A stretch of 64,000 nucleotides of DNA from Chrysomallon squamiferum (lineage: Eukaryota; Mollusca; Gastropoda; Neomphalida; Peltospiridae). A program made the translations under genes and the position numbers. The stretch spans positions 12,085,678 through 12,149,677 of the forward strand of contig CM022671.1 of assembly GCA_012295275.1 (NCBI GenBank), given 5' to 3'. Of this stretch, positions 52,601 through 64,000 are shown one piece after another. Every line of letters begins with the position of its first letter. Within the stretch, counting starts at the first letter, position 1. The notes beneath the pieces were generated by a model. It was not told where the DNA came from and searched no databases. It saw only the letters and a list, made by a program, of their open reading frames with translations.

Positions 52601-52762
52601 TGAAATTAATCATTTTAAAATAATTTGCAGTTGATTAAACAATCACAGTGTAAGTTGTTGTTTATAATTATCATCGACATATTTAACATTTTGATTATTT
52701 AAAATAGTACCTGGTGCAGAACAGTCAGCACAAACTGAGGAATACAGTGTTGTTCTTGACAT
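36295..52762 (-). CDS. GIT2: ARF GTPase-activating protein GIT1/GIT2, complete (21 exons)
   Basis: Stimulates GTP hydrolysis on Arf proteins and scaffolds PIX, paxillin and FAK at focal adhesions and in receptor endocytosis. Exons, 5' to 3': 52762-52711, 51328-51195, 50939-50827, 50410-50311, 49398-49312, 48880-48750, 48363-48269, 47817-47772, 47547-47496, 46883-46811, 46375-46278, 45702-45579, 43083-42914, 41300-41250, 39254-39108, 38592-38374, 38132-38061, 37884-37778, 37618-37433, 37078-37015, 36495-36295. The sum is 2322 nt in one frame, 773 aa; vertebrate GIT1/2 are about 760. ArfGAP zinc finger C11-x2-C14-x16-C31-x2-C34 and catalytic Arg39 (VHRSLG) are intact. Then ankyrin repeats, Spa2-homology repeats, coiled coil and a paxillin-binding C-terminus. 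Invertebrates usually have one GIT gene, so the GIT1/GIT2 split does not strictly apply; the symbol follows the neighbour ANKRD13. Confidence 0.94.
37778..43083 (-). CDS. GIT2: GIT linker and coiled-coil exons (13-18)
   Basis: Exon 13 carries the family signature [12 protein letters not shown]. The 51-nt exon 41300-41250 is symmetric (phase 0/0) and may be a cassette. Exons 39254-39108 and 38592-38374 form the heptad-rich coiled coil ([19 protein letters not shown] and onward) followed by a Ser-rich linker with SMFEPRD. Exons 38132-38061 and 37884-37778 are acidic and poorly conserved. Confidence 0.88.
39366..39583. repeat. 55-bp minisatellite, four copies
   Basis: A unit beginning GCAGTTTGTGACTACATCCG is repeated head to tail at 39369, 39424, 39479 and 39534 with no differences I could find. 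The last copy is about 50 bp. It lies just beyond the coiled-coil exon (39254-39108) of GIT, in the intron. Perfect identity means recent expansion. Confidence 0.95.
45579..47817 (-). CDS. GIT2: GIT Spa2-homology (PIX-binding) exons (8-12)
   Basis: Two SHD repeats: [20 protein letters not shown] with [12 protein letters not shown], and [13 protein letters not shown] with [14 protein letters not shown]. In vertebrates this region binds PIX and FAK. The linker between them keeps [10 protein letters not shown]. Confidence 0.92.
48269..49398 (-). CDS. GIT2: GIT ankyrin-repeat exons (5-7)
   Basis: Residues about 134-238 show three ankyrin repeats: [39 protein letters not shown] and [20 protein letters not shown]. 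These are followed by the conserved [17 protein letters not shown] 558-bp Tigger-like element lies in the intron before exon 5. Confidence 0.92.
49526..50083 (+). mobile_element. Tigger-like (Tc1/mariner superfamily) element, internally deleted, 558 bp
   Basis: Flanked by TA dinucleotides with terminal inverted repeats starting CAGTGGTACCTTGACTT at both ends (17 bases identical, weaker similarity further in). Inside, [20 protein letters not shown] and [20 protein letters not shown] match the N-terminal CENP-B/pogo-type helix-turn-helix of Tigger transposases. The reading then collapses into the 3' end, with no catalytic domain. It sits in the GIT intron between exons 4 and 5, antisense to the gene. 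Confidence 0.88.
50827..52762 (-). CDS. GIT2: GIT ArfGAP domain exons (1-3)
   Basis: [17 protein letters not shown] opens the protein, then [19 protein letters not shown] and [13 protein letters not shown], then [19 protein letters not shown]. This matches the GIT ArfGAP fold through to the [13 protein letters not shown] strand in exon 4. Exon 1 has a 5' UTR and its ATG is preceded by CACAG. Confidence 0.93.
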
Positions 52763-53322
52763 CTGTGACAACCCAAGCCTCCTGGCTGTAACCTGATACA
52801 ATGGCACTTCTCGATCTCAAAGAATCCAAAGAGTGCTCAGTTTTGGGAAAAAGTGCTGTCAAATAGTAGGGCTTTTATTAAAATAAAACATCATGGATGA
52901 TACTATCAGTATTCCCCTTCCAAAATTCTAAAACATTTAAACTGTTTATAATAAAAGAGGAAACTAGAATGTATAAATTTTGTGAAAAACAAGATAAAAT
53001 GTAACCTTATCTCCGAAACTCTGCAGGCAGCAATCACGACTGAAGTGCAAATCTTTTCAATGTCGTAATGTGCCAGTCGGAGAATATGTGTGCTAAATCG
53101 TATAAATAAGACTACATTTTTGGTTCATAGAAAAATTCAGATATCTTTATTTGCAGCCTTATATGAATATATTAATGAACAATGATTTTATAAATACAAA
53201 AATGGTAGATTTACGATAATCGTAAACTGTATTGTTTCCGAATTTTAAATGAGTCACAAAAATGAGGCATTTCATTTCCTAGTTATAGTTTGGAACTGAT
53301 TATGATTTGTTGTTCATGACGC
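52763..53322. promoter_or_regulatory. Bidirectional promoter region between GIT and ANKRD13
   Basis: 560 bp between two divergent ATGs, holding the 5' UTRs of both genes. It contains G+C-richer patches near 52.75-52.85 and 53.0-53.1 kb and ATGACGCAT (CRE-like) just before the ANKRD13 ATG. No TATA box is clearly placed. The head-to-head layout itself is the main evidence. Confidence 0.6.
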
Positions 53323-56300
53323 ATGGCTTCTAAGTCGGTTGAAAGAGAATTTCCGTTACATTGGCTTGTCTGGCACAATGAAACTGAGAAACTCGATTCC
53401 GAAATTTCAAAAAATATAGTATGTATAAACAGTCTTATTTGATTTATGTCCTCTATTTTAAGTATTTATTTCATTTAGAATTTTAGTCATTAATTTATTT
53501 TCTAGACTGAGAACTTATCAATAGCAGTATTTATAGCGTATGCTATTATTACTACTTTCTATGTTAAATTATTATTTATTTTTACTGAGTTTTCAGTACT
53601 GAGGCCATGAATTTCACTTAGTTTATGTAATACCATCTATAATTCACTAAACTTTTTGTTTATTTAGCATTACATTTTCATGTAAATGTAAAGGTAAACT
53701 ATTTTTGGACAATTTATAGTGGGGTTTTTTACGAATTTTTCATTTAGTATGACTTGGAATTGGTTGATCCTCGAGGTCGCACGCCTCTGATGCTTGCTGT
53801 CACATTAGGCAACGTAGAAAGTACTCGAGTTTTATTACGCCATGGAGCCAATGCAAATGCAGAAAATAGTGGATATTGGTCAGGTTTGTATACTGTGAAC
53901 AGGTACACTTACAGATACTCATCAAATTAATTTCTGACAATGTTATAATTTAAAATTCCATACCTTAAAAGAATATGTTTTTTGTATAAAAAAATAAACT
54001 GATATTGTTTTTAAGTTTAATTCTCCTTCATTAATAAATAATTAAATATATTTATATATATATATATATTTTGTATTTTTATTTGAAATTAATATTTAAC
54101 TTTTCTGTTCATTAAGTTAATTTCTATTGCAGCTGTACTTGTTACCGTTTTTTCTTTTTCTTTTTCTTTTGCTTATAAAATTAAAATCTTTACTATGAAT
54201 AATATTATAATTTTGTTAAACCTCATTATGTAGAAAAAGACTGTTATGTACCTGTAATTTTGCACATATTTTTATTTTTTCAGTCTTACATGAAAGTGTG
54301 GGTACTGGTGACCCAGAATTGGTACAGATGATACTACAGAGTCGAGATTGCCAGCGATATAACAAGCGGACAGTTGGAGTACCTGAACTATTACAAAGAC
54401 TAAAGGAGGTTAGCCTAATTAGTTTGTTGATCAACTTAAGTTTAAAATCTTGATGTATGTGTTAATAAGTGGTTTGTGTTTGCTGTGCACTGGAGCACAC
54501 ACAATGCCACAGAACACAGGAATGTTTTGAAATAGTATATTTTAAAATAAAAATATATTCCTTGAAGCTGATGCTAGTTGTTTTGTCTAATATGGTTATT
54601 CAGTTGAAGATATTTTTCACCAAATTTCTCCTTTATTTTGACAAAGTTTATTTTTTATTTTGAATTTTATTTCCTGCCATTAGTGTTCACTTTTGCTGCT
54701 TATTTATATCTAAATTTATAAAACTGCTTTACCTTTCTGTTTAATTTAGACTCCCGATTTTTATGTGGAAATGAAGTGGGAGTTTGCCAGTTGGGGTAAG
54801 AATAAGGCCAGTACAATGTTGTTGTTTTTGTTTTAATTGAAATGTATTTCATATTTAGGTATTTAGATTTAATATAAATATTATTTTAAAAAGTATTTGA
54901 AGATATTATTAAAGTTGAATGGGGTAAATATTTACATATTATTTTAAAATATTTATTAATTTACCATTCTAAAATTTGCAGACATTTTTGTTGCCATTCA
55001 GAATAAAAACAAAGTAATTCTAACCCTAGTACTTTATCTGTAAAAAGATAATGTTGGAAAAATATACTTAATCTGAAGAATGTTTTTATATAAATAATTT
55101 GGTCATTCCTTTTCCAGTACCTTTGATTTCAAGAATGTGCCCAAGTGATACGTACAAAGTGTGGAAAAGTGGTATGACTTTTTTCATTTGTCAGGCTCAG
55201 TTAAATTAATTATTTTAATATCATCTTAATTTTTTTTTGTAACTTATAAATATAAAGTATTAAAAATATTGAATACAGATCACTTTATAAAGTCTAAAAC
55301 ACAAAGCATTAGTGATACTTGCTAATGTAAAAATAATAAATCTGAAACATCAAAGTGGCTTGTTTAAAACAAATCTGAATGTATGGTTTGTTAATGCTCT
55401 TGTTTTACTTTTACTTAAAAAGGATCAAACGTGAGGATAGATACTACACTGCTGGGCTTTGACAACATGAACTGGCAGCGAGGAAGTCGATCCTACATTT
55501 TTAAAGGAATGGGTTAGATCATTTTCTTTCATTATGTAACACATATAACTTTTAACTGCAGACATTTTCACAGATCAGTTATCCATTGTAAATTGCAAAC
55601 CTAGTATTATAAATATAATTTACCCTACTAGCAGTCAGTCTTGCTTTAATGGTCACAATACTGCAGAATATCTGGGATGTGTGTCACATCTTCATTAGAT
55701 GACTGAGCTTTTTCAACTTACATCTTCCTTCAGATTTAAATTTAAAATTGAAAGATAATACTCTACGTAGGAATTTACTGCAGAGAGAAAATTATATATT
55801 AGATGAAGTTAATGTTGCCTACAAAACACATATACACACACAAAAATTATACTGTTGTTGTCCAAGTTTTGTTTTATCTCCTACTCTTAAAGGTGAAATT
55901 ATTTTTAGGCACTTTTGTGAAATAGTTTTCTTTTTTAGCTGATTCAGCTACAGTGATGGAGGTAGACCATGATCAGAAAGAAGTGTATACAGAAACAATG
56001 CGACTGGTTGATGTCGCTCCACCAATGTCAACCGTGAAACCATCCGAGGAAGCTGTAGCTGCTAGGCTCACATCTCCAATAGCAACAACTTATATAGATA
56101 CTGATAAAATCTCCTTTGAACGGTTGGTAATATTTTACTTTATTTTATTATTACCGTTTTTGCTTTTTCTTTTTTTTTTTGCTCATAAAATTAAAACCTT
56201 TACTATGAATAACATTATAATTTTGTTAGACCTCATTTTGTAGAAAAAGACTTATTGTTTGAGTAGCTTCTTTTAGTATAGATAAATGAGTTTTTTAAAG

Positions 56301-58934
56301 TAATGCTTATTAAAATGTTTAATGGATGATACTATATATTTTCATATCTAAAATATATTTCTCTTCCTTTGCAGGAATAAGTCAGGGATATGGGGTTGGA
56401 GAAGTGATAAGACAGAATTTGTTAATGGATATGAATGCAAGGTATTGTTTTCTTACATGTTCAGCATCACGGATGTTCAGTTGCAGCTCCTCCACCACTG
56501 TTAAAATATAGAAATGATTTATACATTTCTTTTTTGTTTTTTTGTATATAATAAAAAACGAAAAACATGTTCAGACTCTCCAAAGCCACGGCTTATTCCA
56601 CTTTTAATCTGTATGAGATATTATCTTCTAAAACTATTAATGATCAGACCTATTTTGTTTCTAACACATATACCTAACATAAAGATAAAAGTATTAGTAT
56701 CCTCTTATAATATTAGAAAATTATGGTGCAAGCATTTTATAAAAATGTATTTGTTTTTGGTCATAGGTATTTAGTGCAACCAATGTGGAATTGGTTACCA
56801 AAACTAGAACAGAGCATTTAACACAACAGGATAAAGAAAAATCCAAGAAAATTGTTAAGACACCACTGGAATCATTTCTGGGAGTGGCTGAAGAACATAC
56901 AAAAATTAACAGTGTATCAAACGGGGTACTTGTCATATAATAGAAGTTCTTTGTTCATTAACCTTTTAACTTGAAATTACTTAGTTATTAAAATTAAACT
57001 GAAGATGTCTTAATGTTTTTCTCCTGTTTTTTTTCACATTATTTTTTAAAAATGATTAATATTTGTAGCCTGAACTGTTGCATTTTAAAAAGCACTTTAA
57101 GACCCTGGTTTCCATAAATAACTATTAGTTAGTATTTTTGATTACGATAATTAACACTAGAAAATACAACAGTGGGTTTTTAACACATTACAATTAAAAA
57201 TAAAGTATAAAATTCTCTTATTTTTCTTCTGGAATTTGAACTCATTTCCAATTTCGTTTACATGCTCTATGATGAATTAAACATTAATCTGGTTTATATA
57301 CTCACAGGACATAGCAGCAATGTCTTACAACCCTTGTGATATTTCTGCAGAGGACTATTTTAACAAATATGTTGATTTGGAGGGCAAGGACATTGGTCGC
57401 CCTAAGGAGCAGACAACAAAAACACAAAAGTTCAAGGCCACTCTGTGGCTGTGTGAATCATTTCCCCTGTCTCTTCAAGAGCAGGTGATTCCAATTATTG
57501 ACCTCATGGCAGCTAGTAATGCACACTTCAAGAAACTACGAGATTTCATCACACTTCAGATCCCATCTGGATTTCCAGTCAAAATTGGTATGAACAGCAA
57601 TCTTGGTTCAGTGTGTTCTGTTAAAATATATTGTTAAAGTGTACATGATAGTATTTAGTAATACACATTTTGTATATTTGGGAATGATTGTTTTATTTGT
57701 ATTTTGTTACTAATCTTTGCAAATCCTGTTGTATGATGGCAATAATTACATGTTGTATAAATAATTTGTATGTATTGAAAAGTTTATAAATAATGCTTCA
57801 TTTGGTATTTATTTCTAGAAATTCCAATTTTCCATGTCCTGAATGCAAGGATAACGTTTGGTAACATATTTGCAATGGACCACCCAGTGGAAATGGTGAC
57901 CTACGTTAGTGAGGAAGGAAATATGTCATGTATTATCAATGAATCCTGCTTCGAGGCACCACTTTCATATGGTCGTCTTGGTAAGAACTGTTAAATTCCT
58001 GACATGTTTGTGAGTGAAAAGTATTTGTTATTCATTGTGGACTCAAGCTGAATAGTCGATTGTATAATCTCATCACATGTTGGTCATTTCCCATCCCAGC
58101 AGTTTTTCCATTGCTGCAATGTGGTTCCTGCCTGCCAGTAATTATTATTTTATATGTTAATTTACTTTCTTATTAAATTATTATATCATTATGTAGAAAA
58201 CCATTTGTGAAGATTGGCCATTGAAACTGATACTTCATGCTGTTTACTGATACATTCTACTTGTTCTGCAGGTGATGCCCATCATGAGCGACTGCATGAT
58301 GAAGATGATGAACTTCTTCAGTTTGCCATACAACAAAGTTTGGTAGAGGCTGGTTCTGAAAATGATCAGGTGACATTCTGGGAAGCCTTGAACAGATCCC
58401 AGCCATCTGCAGCCAGTCTGGGAGATGATGAAGAGACACAACTCCAAAGGTAATACATGTTTAAAACTATATCACATGTTAGTATTACTGAATCTTGATT
58501 TATCTTGAAGGAGAAATTCTGTTTTTAACAGGGGCTACTCTTTTTGACTAGTAGCAAAGAATCTTTTTTTCAAAAACAATTCCCTGATACAGGGAAAAAT
58601 ATGCCACCTCCTTTGATAAATTATTTACAAATATTTCAATTTGATACATGTTAGTAATTGCTAAAATTATGATATATTTAGTTCAGTAAAATTTATTTTT
58701 ATTGTGTTAAATCATTAACTATGTTTAAACAGGGCAATAGCAGAAAGTCTAGGCACCGTAGATCCACCTGAAATAACTGACAATCTACCGCCGCCCCACC
58801 CGCTGTCTGAGGAGGATCAGGTTCGACTGGTGCTAGAAATGTCGCAGCAGGAGCAAGACGCTGCTGAGAGAAGACGGAAGTTAGAGGAGGAGGAATTAGA
58901 AATGATTTTAAAACTGTCACTCACAGATAAATGA
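53323..58934 (+). CDS. ANKRD13A: Ankyrin repeat domain-containing protein 13 (ANKRD13A/B/D type), complete (13 exons)
   Basis: A membrane-associated ubiquitin-binding adaptor; vertebrate relatives bind Lys63-ubiquitinated receptors such as EGFR and control their endocytosis. Exons: 53323-53418, 53748-53883, 54284-54408, 54750-54795, 55118-55171, 55423-55512, 55939-56122, 56375-56441, 56767-56925, 57308-57587, 57819-57980, 58272-58449, 58733-58934. The sum is 1779 nt in one frame, 592 aa; human ANKRD13A is about 590. N-terminal ankyrin repeats ([49 protein letters not shown]), the ANKRD13 core ([81 protein letters not shown]), then four ubiquitin-interacting motifs. Four UIMs place it with the A/B/D group, not ANKRD13C. 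Confidence 0.94.
54142..54242 (+). repeat. Dispersed ~100-bp repeat, copy 1 (ANKRD13 intron 2)
   Basis: Starts TTACCGTTTTTTC, has a CTTTT tract, then continues through AAAATTAAAATCTTTACTATG to TAGAAAAAGACT. It matches the copy at 56151-56252 in the same orientation with only a few changes. Confidence 0.75.
56151..56252 (+). repeat. Dispersed ~100-bp repeat, copy 2 (ANKRD13 intron 7)
   Basis: Second copy of the 54142 repeat, 2 kb away in another intron of the same gene. It carries the same TTACCG start and GTAGAAAAAGACT end. It is either a short non-autonomous element or a local duplication. Confidence 0.75.
58272..58934 (+). CDS. ANKRD13A: ANKRD13 ubiquitin-interacting motif exons (12-13)
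   Basis: UIM1 [17 protein letters not shown] and UIM2 [15 protein letters not shown] (split by the intron) have the canonical Ala and Ser. UIM3 [16 protein letters not shown] and UIM4 [16 protein letters not shown] keep the acidic patch and Ser but replace the Ala with Val or Ile. UIM4 ends at the C-terminus, directly before TGA (58932-58934), as in vertebrate ANKRD13A. Confidence 0.9.
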
Positions 58935-60280
58935 TGAGAAATAGGAAAGTTAAATTTTTTTAAAGTAAAATTTAAATACATTTTGTTTACAGCAAGTTAC
59001 TGGTGTGTTAGGTTTTCGTGTCCAGTTTTTGCTAATTAAAAATGGATCAGTAAATAAAAGATTATTAAGATGCAAGACGGCTGAATTTTATCATTGTTGT
59101 TTTGGAGAGAAATTAAAAACAAATTTGTGAGAGACAGATTTCTAGTATTTCATGTACTTTCATTTTTATGTTTCTTTTGAGCTAATAATTTAAAAAAGAG
59201 AGACGTAATTTCAGCCCTTACCCATCTAAGTATGCATATTTTATTATTAGCAGAAACTGGTTACTGGAAATAGTAAATCAGTAAGTTCTTTATACTACTT
59301 TAACTGGTACTGAATATTAGTTCATAACTTTAAACTTGGTCTATATTCTGAAACTGAGTTTAGCTGAAAGAACTAGCAGAACATTGAATTTATTTCATGC
59401 TATTCCAAAAAGATGTAAAACCAATTTAATAAGAAAAAAAAAAGATGTTAAATTTATAAATGTCTAAAATAATAATGGGAAAAACAAAGTGAAATTGTTT
59501 TTTTGTTTTTTTTAAGTGTTTTGGTGATTGTTAAGTGTTCATTAATTCTTGTCAGTTTCTTTTTCTATCAGTCATTTGTTAAATATTTTATTTATGTAAT
59601 TTTTATGTGCAATGACACGTTTTGTTGTGGATGTGATGCAGTTTCAATTCTTACTGTGGAATCAATAGTTAGATTCCACAGTGTGACATGAAACTGCTGC
59701 TAACAGCTAAGTGCTTTACCTTTTTTCACATTAAATCATGTTTTGAGCCCAGTATGTAAAAGTATGCTGTAGTAGCAACATGTTAATAACTCACTGGTGT
59801 TATTGTTGTTACTTACACTAGCTAAGATATATTTTTATTATAAAGTCTTTAACAGTTGCCAAAATTATTGAGCTTTTAGTGTTATTATTAAAATAAATTT
59901 TATTTAGCACTAATGACTGTTACAAGTGATATCATTTATGTTATTCATTAAAATTTAAATTAGGTTAATACGAGGAAGAGACTTAAATGCAGTTTTAAAG
60001 AAGCGTACAATTTTAGAATTTTTGTTTAATCCTGTCACAGCTCAGAACTAATGTCTGTGTAATCCTAGAAAATGTTCAATTTTTAAATCTGTAGATAAAA
60101 AAAATTGTTTTTATTTGTAACATCTGAAATTCAGAAATTTACATTTTTTTTAATTCTGCGAAGGTACTTCATTCCCAAATATATTTCATATAATATATTT
60201 TACATACAGAACAATGTTGACTTCCTTGTTATTTAGATTTTATTTAACTTTTCATTTTTTTTAAATTTATTTATTGCCAC

Positions 60281-60323
<43 letters not shown>

Positions 60324-60483
60324 GTAACCCACTGAGGATCTCTCTTTTCCAAACGCTTGGGACTGTAATATAAGGATGTAACCAGAGAACAGGATTTAAG
60401 TCTAAATATTCCATTTATAGCTTATACAGATACTCTGCAGGATTTTTTAATTATGATTTTAATAATTTTGTTTGTGAAATAAA
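58935..60483 (+). other. Probable ANKRD13 3' UTR with two poly(A) candidates
   Basis: AATAAA at 59053-59058 is only about 120 nt from the stop. A second AATAAA at 60478-60483 is followed by a GT-rich stretch (GTTTTGTGTGTGCT), the expected downstream element. The distal site is therefore the better candidate. A (TTA)n tract at about 60282-60323 lies between them. Confidence 0.45.
60282..60323. repeat. (TTA)n microsatellite
   Basis: Fourteen or so ATT repeats within the probable 3' UTR of ANKRD13. Confidence 0.9.
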
Positions 60484-60499
60484 GTTTTGTGTGTGCTAA

Positions 60500-63400
60500 A
60501 TCAACTGAAATCTAAGATATAACCAGTTTGGTTGCTTGCAAGAAGTTTAGGATTTTGAAATTTTGGATGAGGAATCCTTAATCCATCTTATTATTATTAT
60601 TCTATTTTACCCTCGAGTTAAAACTGTATTTCCTCACTGATATTCTCTGTAAACTGATAAGAAAAAAAGAGAATGATTTGAATGCAATTAAAACAAATGG
60701 TAATTCTGCTAATGAACAGCTACAAACACACATTCACAGCATTAATACATGTGATAAAAATCTTTTTATTTATTTGAAAATTATTATTTATTTGTATTCA
60801 AATGTAGAAGATACTATTAATATGTTGATATTAGTACTGATGTTTTTTTATTTATTATTATTATTTTTAAATAAAAATATGTATCTTTCTTTTCTGTATT
60901 TACTGTTTATTGATGTTATTTTGCTATTATCTAACTGAGCACTGTACACTGCAATCTTAATATCAGTCAAGAAATACACAAACAGAAATTATATACTTCT
61001 TAAAATTATTTTAAATTGAAAGGTAGAAAAACAAATAGTTTGTATAAACAAGTAGCACTATTGTTTGGTAAATGGTAATGCAGATGTTTTAAAACATTAA
61101 AATATTAATTAATTAAATAAATAAGTAAATGACAAATAATAATAAAATATTTGATATTACTTTTATTTTAAAATGGATTATAAACTTATTTATCATTAAG
61201 AATTTGCTTTTTGTATGAGAATATTCAGTCCCTAAAATTGTGAACTTTTGGTATACCTCCTGTTACAATCACAAACCAATCACAAACATTCATTGTGCAA
61301 TTATGTATTTGAACTGATTTGTAATGTATATATTTTTATATTATATACTGTAATGCATGAAATGCTTACATACTTTAAATATAATCTTATGTCTTGCTTG
61401 TAGTGCCATAAGTCTGACAACAGCTGTGTTAAAAACTAAATTGAAAGCTATGAACATACTACACACAACACAACAAACCCTACAGTTAAGAAAATTATTA
61501 TGGTTAGATAAAATATCCTGGAAAAAATAATATTTTACATTTTAAAAATGTGTAGATTTAAAATTTTGTTATTATTTGATTTGCATATTATTAAAAAAAA
61601 ACTTTACATATATCGCTGACAGTATATTTCTGGTATAAATAAATAGGTCCATTTTTCAATTTACTTTATTTATTTACTTGTTCATTTATTTATTTTTGTT
61701 GATGTGGTTCTTGTTTAAAAAAATCATTAAATTATTACAAGTGTTTCTTGATAAATAAAATGTTTGTTTTTTTTTGTTTTTTTTTATCAGTAATTTTAAT
61801 GAAATGGTTAACTGAGTTTTCACACAAAGTAAGATTACAGAACTGTAGAACCTTTACTGATTTTTAATTAGTGGAGCCTAAAATCTAGAGTGGCATGTAT
61901 CATTAAGTTTATTTACATCATCTAATTATTTATTGTATTTAATTTAAAATTTTAAGAATCTGAAAAGAAAATATTTATTTTCAAGTACTTCTGTTTTCAG
62001 CATTTTGTACATTACTGTAATATATATTCTCAAAGTGATACTTATATAAATATTTTATTATTACATTAACTAGAATATCTAGTCACCAGTTTGTCAGAAA
62101 TGAACCTTTTATGTGTGTAATAATTATATACTGATATATATATATATATATATATAGTATAATTTGTATTTCTTATACGTTTTATTAAAAGTTTTTCCTT
62201 GGACTATCTGCCCCTAACAACTTGGGATACAAGATAGTTGGCTTGTATTGTATATTTTATTACAATGCTGCTTTTCTCTGTTTTTAATTGCCTTTTTAAA
62301 ATTTATATTCTGTTTAATTTAAGGCCAAAGGCAATGGAAGTGTTATCTGATGTTTTTGTTTGTGGAGGCATATCTTCAACACATATCATAATCTCTTACA
62401 TGATTATTAGCATTAGTGTCTGATCATTCGAGAAAAGCATGTATCTTGAATAGGTACAGTTTGTTGTGATATTACCAGAGACACTTCAGAATAATATGAT
62501 CTTATTGGAATTGGTGCAATATTTATTTGTAAACCATGACAGTATGCTCAATGTATGTGTTTTGTTCACATTGTTAGTTACATAAGCACTGTGTTCAGTA
62601 TTGCTGTTTTTTCAGTGTTCTTTGTGATCTGTTAAGTTAAAATTCTGTTAGCACAAACAATTAAACCTCGTGATTTCTGTTAGTGACTGTTTTGAAGTTT
62701 AAGACTTTATTCTTTGAAGGTACTGATTACAAACATCCCGAATGGTTTTGTATATTTTGAAATAAGAAAATTCTTTATAGTTGCATGCACATCCTTGTGA
62801 ATTACGCTTTGTGTCATTTGCCAAAATACTGCTAGGAAAATAATAAAGCAGTAATAATTCATATCAATTATTGTCTTATTTTTTGTTTTTTGCATACTGA
62901 TTGAAAAACAGATTAAATGATGGACTGTTGTTCAAATCTGGTGATTAAAATACACTGTGTCAGTTCCAAGAGTTGGCAAAATGTTGGGAATACTTTGCAT
63001 GTTAAGGGGACACTATTGAAAAATGACAGGATTTGAATAAACAAAATTGGTTTTTAGTTTTTGATATGACCATTTTGAAAAAGTAAATAAAAATTATTTT
63101 TCAGATTTATGTTTCAGGGTTTTTGCAAAAGGAAGTGCACATTCACAGATTACATCTTTTTCTGTACAATCTTAACATCTTTTGGAAAGATGCTGTATGA
63201 AAACTGTTTGTGCTATAGTTTCCAAATTTGGAATATATATATATGAAAAAAATAAAAAAAATAAAAATAACGGAAAGAAAATATTGGAAAAATTAATTAT
63301 TCATATAACATTTATACAACTTTATTTTGTATCAAAATATGAATGAAAAATGTATTATTTGAAAAAAGAAAAAAAAAAGCATAATTTCTTTCTATAGTGT

Positions 63401-64000
63401 CTATAATGAACCCCTGCAGTTTGAATAATATATACATATATTGGTTTAGGTTGGAGAGGTTAATGAAATGGGATACTATAATATTAAAAAAAGCCAAAAA
63501 TAAAAGTAACAATTTGTCATAAAAAATAAACTAGTACTAGTAACAAAAGGGGATTATTTCCATCAAGTTTCAGTTCTGCAACAAAAAAATTAAGATTTTG
63601 TGATTTTGCAATACGTGTGCCCTTAAATCACGTAAACTGATAAGATAAATGCCTTTTGCTTTTCCCATTCCCTTGCTTTTTTAAACAGTAATCCCTGCAA
63701 CTATGGAGGTTTTATTTTGAATAAGTTGTATATTATACATAATATGACTTTATATTTAGACTTTGGCTCTTAATGTCAGGCTCTCTCCTTTTTATCCAAA
63801 ATCTGAAACATTGAAATGTCAGAAATACTTACAGTCCCAGATATTTTGGATATCTCATATAGTCTGATTTGTTTGCAAAAGGAAAGTAATCACCATTTTG
63901 TCTGAAAATACTAATCATCTTAGGTAGATAAACACTGGTTATTATTAGGATAAACTTCAATATGCAACCTGTTTTTTAATTGTTTTTTTAATTATTCTGC
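60500..64000. other. AT-rich DNA downstream of ANKRD13, no gene seen
   Basis: Short low-complexity frames only, with (AT)n at about 62136-62154 and 63233-63242. I see no splice-bounded coding segments and no recognisable repeats. Confidence 0.5.

Noticed and set aside
1..64000. tRNA, rRNA or other structured RNA genes
   Set aside because: I looked for tRNA-like A/B boxes and rRNA-like blocks while reading and saw none I could support.

Overview
This is a window of animal nuclear DNA. Coding sequence is broken into many short exons with GT-AG borders, introns are AT-rich, and there are long (GA)n/(TC)n and (AAT)n microsatellites and transposon relics. The encoded proteins are animal-specific (an L1/neuroglian cell adhesion molecule, a GIT-type ArfGAP and an ANKRD13 ubiquitin-binding protein). 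Their sequences look invertebrate. The repeat content and the integrase-first LTR element suggest a lophotrochozoan, perhaps a mollusc, but nothing in the window settles the species. Almost no gene appears as a single long ORF, so I rebuilt the three main genes exon by exon and checked reading phase across every junction.

Layout. 1-4.8 kb: AT-rich DNA with microsatellites, a possible non-coding first exon of a leftward gene and a possible small DNA transposon. 4.8-23.75 kb, minus strand: a complete 21-coding-exon neuroglian/L1-family gene (1309 codons, reading phase closed): signal peptide, six Ig domains, five FN3 domains, one membrane helix and an unusual tyrosine-rich tail ending in a PDZ ligand. 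Its 6 kb penultimate intron (between the membrane exon and the first tail-only exon) holds a decayed Ty3/gypsy-class retrotransposon (9529-12892) with integrase upstream of reverse transcriptase, a target-site duplication, a polypurine tract and a complete 3' LTR, plus a candidate 30-nt in-frame micro-exon. 23.8-29.4 kb: an intergenic stretch with a TCACGTGA-containing promoter-like patch, an inverted repeat, several possible exons, and a small two-exon plus-strand gene (28605-29194) coding for 115 aa that I do not recognise. 29.4-36.0 kb: AT-rich, no convincing gene. 36.3-52.8 kb, minus strand: a complete 21-exon GIT gene (773 aa: ArfGAP, ankyrin repeats, Spa2-homology region, coiled coil, paxillin-binding C-terminus). 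Its introns contain a four-copy 55-bp minisatellite and a 558-bp Tigger-like element. 53.3-58.9 kb, plus strand: a complete 13-exon ANKRD13 gene (592 aa, four ubiquitin-interacting motifs). 59-64 kb: 3' UTR and AT-rich DNA without recognisable genes.

The GIT and ANKRD13 start codons are only 560 bp apart, head to head. This is the arrangement I recall for GIT2 and ANKRD13A in human, so it is probably an ancient bidirectional promoter. Functionally the window brings together surface adhesion (neuroglian), Arf/Rac-linked adhesion and receptor trafficking (GIT) and ubiquitin-dependent receptor endocytosis (ANKRD13).
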